Assembly: GCF_019649055.1 (NCBI RefSeq)
Contig: NW_026570352.1
Coordinates: forward strand, 62,001 to 126,000
Reading direction: 5' to 3'
DNA: 64,000 bases
Source of the DNA: Paramacrobiotus metropolitanus
Taxonomy: Eukaryota; Tardigrada; Eutardigrada; Parachela; Macrobiotidae
Shown here: piece after piece, positions 58,428 to 64,000 of the stretch
How positions within the stretch are numbered: the stretch's first letter is position 1
Layout: every line of letters begins with the position of its first letter
Notes under the pieces: generated by a model
What the model saw: the letters and a program-made list of their open reading frames with translations, nothing else
Told to the model about the DNA's origin: nothing
Database searches by the model: none
Translations under genes and position numbers: made by a program

Positions 58428-59315
58428 ATGACGCCGATGCTATATTATATGGGATCTATCGGAGTTTTGTTCGTCCTGATCGCCTGTACATCCGCTCAGG
58501 TATGTGTGCAAAAGATCTAGTTAAACCAATGTGAATTAGTTTCGCGTCTAATCGACGAAATTCTGCAGGGAAATCGGTGCCCACAGTTTTGCACCGACAA
58601 TGACGAAGTTGATTCCGAAGGCCGACAAAAACGCAATACGGAAGCGTTTGCGACAAACGCAACAAAAGAAGGCGGTGGCCACAATCGTTCGGGAAATGCC
58701 CATGCCGGTAACCATCATAATCGGACACAGACCGAGAACAATAATGCAAACGGCACCCAAGAAACACCAACACATGCCAGCAGCCATAATAATCGGACAC
58801 AGACCGAACAATCCGGGAACAACACTGCCAACCACACCCGACAAATACAAGCACATTCCGGAAGCAACGGAAACCAGACCGAGACGGCGCAGTCAGGAAA
58901 CAGTGCCAATCATAATCAGAATGCAGCTTCAGGGAACCACGGCAATCAGACGCAGGCTGAATCGGGAAACAACGCAAACCAGACAGCGACATCGGGGAAT
59001 TTGAGGAGCAATGACAGTAACGCCCAGCAGAACGCTGGGAATGCCGATGAGCCAGTTACGTCGAGAAACTTCTCGGGAAATGCTCATACCGGCGGTCACC
59101 ATAACCAGACGCAAAATACGCATTCGCAGAATCATGGACATCAGACGGAGACAGCACAGTCGCAGAATAACGGGAACCATACACAGATCGCTGTGGATAC
59201 CGAGGAGACCCTGTTCGGACCTGAACGTGCCGCCCGGAATCAGACAGCGCATCGACACCCTCGATCGGTCGAGAGTGAAGAAGTCGATGAAGTGTTGGAT
59301 TTATCCGACGAATGA
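58428..59315 (+). CDS. Secreted Asn/Gln/Thr-rich protein, paralog 1
   Basis: No known family. Two exons: 58428-58499 (24 codons) and 58569-59315 (248 codons plus TGA), phase-0 GT-AG intron; 272 residues. Exon 1 is entirely a signal peptide (MTPMLYYMGSIGVLFVLIAC ending TSAQ). The mature N terminus has a Cys pair (C28-P-Q-F-C32) and an acidic stretch, then a furin-type R-Q-K-R (43-46) followed by N. Residues about 50-220 are imperfect repeats of the type SGN-x-x-NQTQTE, with many N-x-T glycosylation sites, rich in N, Q, H, T, and no Cys. The C terminus is VDTEETLFGPERAARNQTAH then RHPRSVESEEVDE and DLSDE. Likely secreted and cleaved; could be a matrix or gland product. Confidence is high for the gene, none for function. 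Confidence 0.7.
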
Positions 59316-59371
59316 AAAAGAAGTGCTGTTGAAATTAGTGTTGTACAAAAGTGCCGTACAAATGTACAAAT

Positions 59372-59386
59372 GATCGGTATCCGATC
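59372..59386 (+). other. 3'-UTR palindrome GATCGGTATCCGATC, paralog 1
   Basis: Six-base arms around TAT, 57 nt after the stop. The identical 15-mer follows paralogs 2 and 3. Confidence 0.7.
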
Positions 59387-60868
59387 CTCACAAATCTTTT
59401 ATCTGCGCCTAAGTCTCTTTGAGAAAAGGTCATCTTGTTACGGGCTACTGTATATTATCGAATAATGTTTTTATGTACCTTTTTGCTCCCATTTCATTGA
59501 TTTATGAACTTGAACCCTATAGAAACAGCTGTATAAAAGAATGTCTTAATTATACTGAATAATATCAATTACGAATAGTTTCAAATACCTGTGGGTAATG
59601 TTTTAAAATATTCCGACGAATACCTATATAAAACGACAAACGCCAAGGTGCAAAGTGAATACGACAACACCCAGCCGTTAACTTTGCGAACACCATTGAG
59701 TGTATCACCAGGGAACTCCCAATGGTGTGGAACTGTGGATCATCGTGGGCAGCAGCCACCAGAATCGTAATAATCCCGCTGCTGGCTGACCTACGCCCGC
59801 GGCTGCCCATTCAGTCTACTCGTAGTCGTCTCGCACCGCGCGCAGTACCCGGATGTTGCACAACTGTACGATCCGCGTGCATCCTCCGAATGCGTTTAAT
59901 TAAGCAGTGCGAGGCGGATGTCTTCTCCATCACGCACCAGTGTGTCCCGGCACCGACGGCCGAGTACCCGCTGCAGCCCTGTTAAGTCGTCCCTGGGATC
60001 AGGTCTCGGTCCATGAGACTCGCAGTATTGGCTGATCACAAAGGACAACGTGAGCACTGTGCAGATTAAGGGAACACGCGTTGCAACTGCGGTGTCAAAT
60101 ATCTTCTGGCAATACTTAAGTGTGACAATTATAACTGTCACCTTTTCCGTATTATAAAATTTATGTGTTATACTCGTATATAACTCTGAGAAGGAAAGTA
60201 AGATAATCGCGCCGGATTACACAGCGTCACAGACAAATCCGCTTATGCATATCAGCGAGGTACGTATCGTCTGGCGGACGGTAATTCATTCGAGGATGGG
60301 AAAAAGTATCAGATTTGGTATTAGTATTGACGATTTTCCGATTATTTTTCGATACAGATTGCAAATAAGTAAGCTTTGGTCTGGTCCTGATTAGTTATTT
60401 TTCTAAAAACAGTTTTCAGGTCGTTCTAATAACCGATAACAAGACACCACATCTATGAGGCTTTCGTGTACGTCTGTTTTACGGGCTGATTGTCATCGAA
60501 AATCCAGCACTGATTTCTTTTTCCTCTCTAAGCTAGCAGACCAGTAACTATTACGTTTACAACCGAATCAATGAATGAACGCCGTATGCGTATATTCCAA
60601 GAAAACGTACATTTCTTAATGAAACACGCTGTGCTAGCATGACTCATTTTACATAACAATATTTTGATGTTTTTCAGTGATATAATTGTTTCCAGCTTCT
60701 TGTGCCATAAGCTCATACCACACATCGCGCTAACCGGCAAAACTGCGATACAATAATTAAATGTATTATTTTGATTTAGACGTTTAGAGCGAAAATACAT
60801 GTTTATTACGATAGAAATTCGGCGCAACGGTGAGCACGCCGATTTCATGGACATGGTTTGCGAATCCA
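59387..60868. other. Between secreted paralogs 1 and 2
   Basis: No well-supported gene. A minus-strand frame (60141-59896) begins with a hydrophobic segment but has no recognisable family. The last 350 bp resemble the upstream region of paralog 1. Confidence 0.35.
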
Positions 60869-60876
60869 TATTTAAA
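60869..60876 (+). promoter_or_regulatory. TATA-like box of secreted paralog 2
   Basis: TATTTAAA 109 bp before the ATG, in the context AATCCATATTTAAATC, close to that of paralogs 1 and 3. Confidence 0.5.
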
Positions 60877-60977
60877 TCAAACAACAGATTTTGCTCGCAC
60901 CACTGCAACTAAATCATTCTAACAATAAATCAAAACGGTTTTTGTCAAACTTGTTAAAAGTATAAGTATCTGTAAAA

Positions 60978-61664
60978 ATGACCCGGTTGTTATACTATAT
61001 GGGATCCATTGGACTTTTGGTTGTCCTTATCGCCTGTACATCCGTAGAGGTATGTATGCAACAACTTTAAACAACGATGCGTCTTTATTTCATTCCTTAA
61101 AAACGTGCTTTTCAGGCCAAACCCCGGTGCCCGATTTGCATCGCTCCAGAAAGTCGGCAGAAACGCAATTCCGAGGCAGTTGCGGTAGACACGAAACAAG
61201 AAAGCACCAACCGGAATCATTCGAGAAATCTCCATACCGGCAGCCAAAACAGCCAGACGCAGACCGAACATTCCGGGGACAACAACGCTCACCGTACCGA
61301 GGTAGCCCAAGAGACGCAAGCGCGTTCCGGAAGTAATGGAAACCAGACCGAGACAGCGCAGTTAGGAAGCAGTACTAATCATACTCAGAACGCCACTTCA
61401 GGGAACAACGGGAACCAGGCGCATACTGAATCAGGAAACAGCGGCAACCAGGCAGCGACCTCCAATAGTTTAAGGCCCAGTAGCAGCACTACCCAACAGC
61501 TAGCTGGAAATACGGAAGAGCCGTTGAGAAATCAGTCAGAAAATGCCCATACGGGCGGCCAACAGAAAGAGAAACAAACTGCGCCTTCGGGGAACCATGG
61601 AAACCGGACGGAGACGTCGCAGAATCCGAACAACAGGAATCACACCGTCGAGCGACATCCTTGA
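60978..61664 (+). CDS. Secreted Asn/Gln/Thr-rich protein, paralog 2 (shortened C terminus)
   Basis: Two exons: 60978-61049 (24 codons, signal peptide MTRLLYYMGSIGLLVVLIAC then TSVE) and 61116-61664; 206 residues to TGA 61662-61664. It has C29-P-I-C32 and the furin-type R-Q-K-R (38-41) followed by N. The middle is again SGN/NQT-type repeats (NGNQTETAQ, SGNNGNQAHTE). The block VDTEETLFGPERAARNQTA of paralogs 1 and 3 is missing; only the following RHP remains, and there TGA replaces the CGA (Arg) codon of RHPRS. The frame stays open for 18 more tail-like codons (ending LELTEE) to TAG 61716-61718. So this copy is probably a recently truncated allele or degrading gene, though it could still be expressed. 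Confidence 0.6.
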
Positions 61665-61786
61665 TCAGTCAATAGCGAAGTCGTCGTTCACCTGCAGTTA
61701 GAACTGACCGAGGAATAGAACAGCAGTCAACGGCAAAGAGGTTTTTACGAACACTGTTTTCGAAAATGCTGTTAGACAGTACAAAT

Positions 61787-61801
61787 GATCGGTATCCGAT
61801 C
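61787..61801 (+). other. 3'-UTR palindrome GATCGGTATCCGATC, paralog 2
   Basis: Identical to the elements at 59372 and 63330; it lies 68 nt after the second stop (61718). Confidence 0.7.
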
Positions 61802-62738
61802 CTCTAAGTGGTGTTAAATTTGCACTCAAGCCTTTTAGAGAAGAATCATTCTTGTTAATAATCGTGTCATAAATATCAAATATCTTTAAATATCAAATGA
61901 AATTTTTATGTACATTTTTCTGGATTATGAATGTCGTCGTGATAAGCTTGAACGCTTAAGAGCACACCTGCTATACACTATACAGGCTGTATTATTATAA
62001 AGGTCCGATCTCTGCAAAAAATACGGGCTAAGATCGCTCCAACGAGAAGTCGAAAATGGTATTCTATGGATGCAGGTCATGTAACATCCGTAGGAGTTTT
62101 CATCGCCCAGCTGCTGATTCGCTTGTGTCCACTTAAGTGTAAAGTGGTTATAGCGCTTTTGTCGCTAATTTCATTACCAAAACAGGAAAGGGGTTCACAA
62201 ATTTAAAATTAACATTGCAGGGCTTTCTGCGTGGTAACTCTGGAATTCTATTGCCGGGCTGGACTATACCGGTTACGTGCATAATTTTTTCTCAGTGGTT
62301 GAAGCAAAAGCGCTTATCAATCTGTGCCCGTTATTTGTCGCTTTTGCGGGTTGACTTTAATCGGAACATTGCATCGGTTTCCTGCTGTTTTCCTGATTAA
62401 CTTAACGAAACCAGTATACACTTTGCACTTAGAGGGCAGCCCATTAAAATTAACAAGCAACTGTACGAATTCGCCATTTGTAGGGAAATGTTTTCTCTTA
62501 ATGAACACACTGTGCCACCGCTCTCATCGTTACACAATAATGTTTTGGTGTTTTTGTGTAATACGATTGTTTTTGACTTTCTTCTGCTATGCAACGTGTA
62601 AGTGTTACCGGTGAAAGTGCGACCTAAATGTAATTTCTTGGAAGCTGTTTGTATAAACATGTTGTTCATTACAGCATTTTCACCGCAGCAGTGCGCACGT
62701 TATGACCAGCAGCATTTTGTGAATGATTCGTAAATCCG
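61802..62738. other. Between secreted paralogs 2 and 3
   Basis: No gene recognised. The block AATGTTTTGGTGTTTTTGTG near 62540 and CGACCTAAATG near 62620 match the upstream region of paralog 1. Confidence 0.4.
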
Positions 62739-62746
62739 TATTTAAG
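62739..62746 (+). promoter_or_regulatory. TATA-like box of secreted paralog 3
   Basis: TATTTAAG 114 bp before the ATG, in the context AAATCCGTATTTAAG. Confidence 0.45.
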
Positions 62747-62852
62747 CAACTGCGGTGCGCATTATCGTGACTAGAATTCTTAACTAGGTACAAACGAATT
62801 TTGCCAACTTTTCAATACTATTGAAAGTATACTAACCTAAAAAGTAGCGAAA

Positions 62853-63256
62853 ATGACGCCGATGCTGTACTACATGGGAACTATCGGGCTTTTGGTTGTC
62901 CTTATCGCCTGCATATCCGTAGAGGTACGTGTGCAACAGCTTTAACATTAATGTTTATTAATTTAGCCACTCACGATCTCATCAACCAACATTTTCAGGC
63001 CATACCCGGCGGATGTAGAGGCTGTCATGACGACGCCCCTGAAAGCCGAGAGAAACGCAACTCACAGGCGGTTGGAGCAGATACAGAACACCAAGGTGGC
63101 GCCCAGAAGCAGCAGATTGCCGTGGACACCGAGGAGACCCTATTCGGACCCGAGCGCGCTGCTAGAAATCAGACCGCCCATCGTCACCCTCGATCAGCGG
63201 ACAGCGAAGAAATCGATGACGTACCGGAGTTAACTGAGGAATTCAAAACCGGTTAA
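62853..63256 (+). CDS. Secreted protein, paralog 3 (short, no NQT repeats)
   Basis: Two exons: 62853-62924 (24 codons, signal peptide MTPMLYYMGTIGLLVVLIAC then ISVE) and 62999-63256 (85 codons plus TAA); 109 residues. It keeps the Cys pair (C30-R-G-C33), the furin-type R-E-K-R (41-44) followed by N, and the C-terminal module VDTEETLFGPERAARNQTAH with RHPRSADSEEIDDV and a TEE end. The long Asn/Gln/Thr repeat region of paralogs 1 and 2 is absent, so this may be the minimal form of the family. Cleavage would release a peptide of about 65 residues. Function unknown. Confidence 0.65.
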
Positions 63257-63329
63257 CGGCTAATTCGATGCCCCGAGATCACTAATTTAAAAAATTAAAA
63301 AGCCCTGGCCTTTGCTGGGCCGTGTATAC

Positions 63330-63344
63330 GATCGGTATCCGATC
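63330..63344 (+). other. 3'-UTR palindrome GATCGGTATCCGATC, paralog 3
   Basis: Third identical copy, 74 nt after the stop. Confidence 0.7.
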
Positions 63345-63861
63345 TTAGCAACGCGGTGGACACTTTTTTTAAGATGGAGATTATAAAATTTGACGCTCTA
63401 ATACTCTCATAATTGTGATATCATTATTATATTAGCGAACAGTATGTCTGTGTACACAGTACAATAGTTTATAACTGATTGTGATATTATGTTATTAGTT
63501 ACTGCCATGCCGAATCTAACCGCAAACAGCTGTAAAATAAAGTTTAAGCTCTTCCATGAAGCATGGTCTCCTTCCTAATCATAAGTACTGAACACTATTT
63601 TTGATTAAAAATTACTGTGTTATATATAGTGCATCCCAGATATCGGTTTCATTCCGAAAACGACACGTTTGTTTCCAGTAATTCTGCTGTGCTTACTTAA
63701 GCAAAACACGACAGGATGAACAGCGTACTTGAAAAGCATTCAGCCAACTCGGCAAGAACGAAAAACCTCGCGCTCATGACTAAACAAGGGTAAACTATAG
63801 AGTAACGTAAAGATTTAATGGCTGAAAATTTGTTTTACTCGGAAAGAGACCTCTGCTCAAA

Positions 63862-63948
63862 ATGAAGGCGTTTCACCGAATTGCTGTTTATCTTTTACTT
63901 GTCGTCGTTTCTCTGCTTCTCGGAACTACAACATCCGAGCGACTCAAG
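63862..63948 (+). CDS. Possible signal-peptide exon of a further gene, 3' end off window
   Basis: ATG followed by 28 codons with a strong hydrophobic core (YLLLVVVSLLLGTTTSERLK), ending at a GT donor (AAG/GTGCAA). Its sequence is not like the MTPMLYYMG exons, so it is probably a different secreted-protein gene. The rest lies beyond the window. Confidence 0.4.
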
Positions 63949-64000
63949 GTGCAAATATAAGTAAATGATACAAATGATATTATAGCAATATTACTATATT

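Noticed and set aside
59565-60141. Frames on both strands between secreted paralogs 1 and 2, one with a hydrophobic segment
   Set aside because: No homology recognised, no signal-exon structure like the paralogs, and the frames overlap each other.

Overview
This is nuclear DNA of a small-genome invertebrate animal. Genes are split by mostly short GT-AG introns, there are no operons or Shine-Dalgarno sites, and the conserved genes are metazoan: an L-type voltage-gated calcium channel, insect-gustatory-receptor-like 7TM proteins and a secreted Ig-domain protein. The receptor family points to an ecdysozoan (arthropod or tardigrade grade), but I cannot name the species from sequence alone.

Region 1 (1-17.3 kb, mostly minus strand) is a cluster of gustatory-receptor-like (GR) genes and their wrecks: one partial gene at the left edge, two four-exon pseudogenes (1.5-3.7 and 4.4-6.7 kb), one truncated relic (14.4-14.8 kb) and one intact gene (15.3-17.3 kb). 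A two-Ig-domain secreted protein gene (7.8-9.3 kb), two inverted-repeat elements and a gene-poor stretch (10.4-14.4 kb) lie between them. Intact copies share one architecture: a long exon 1, then exons of exactly 69 and 111 nt, then a short last exon, with all introns in phase 0.

Region 2 (17.8-31.1 kb) is a 13.3-kb LTR retrotransposon of Ty3/gypsy type with about 2 % diverged 376-379 bp LTRs and a 4-bp target duplication. It sits inside an older palindromic element. Between pol and the 3' LTR it carries 5.8 kb of unexpected cargo: a small inverted-repeat element, an antisense non-LTR reverse transcriptase with a restriction-like endonuclease, two sense ORFs of unknown family, and a perfect 43-nt hairpin touching the 3' LTR where a polypurine tract is expected.

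Region 3 (31.7-41.6 kb) holds three intact GR genes (one minus, two plus), a GR relic, and a 1.73-kb Foldback-like element whose long inverted arms are built from 31-bp tandem repeats.

Region 4 (42.2-56.6 kb, minus) is a Cav1-type calcium channel alpha-1 subunit gene. I can place at least 24 coding exons, from a proline-rich N-terminal exon to the C-terminal stop. All four pore glutamates, the beta-subunit site and the IQ-like region are present. Domain III has two alternative S5 coding blocks, apparently mutually exclusive, and there is a one-base reading-frame conflict at the start of domain III.

Region 5 (58.4-64 kb, plus) is a tandem array of three (perhaps four) small secreted-protein genes. 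Each has a 24-codon signal-peptide exon, a Cys-x2/3-Cys pair, a conserved furin-type R-x-K-R site, a variable Asn-Gln-Thr-rich middle and a conserved acidic tail. Promoter blocks and an identical 3'-UTR palindrome are shared by all three. I recognise no family for these; with the composite retroelement they are the best candidates for something undescribed.
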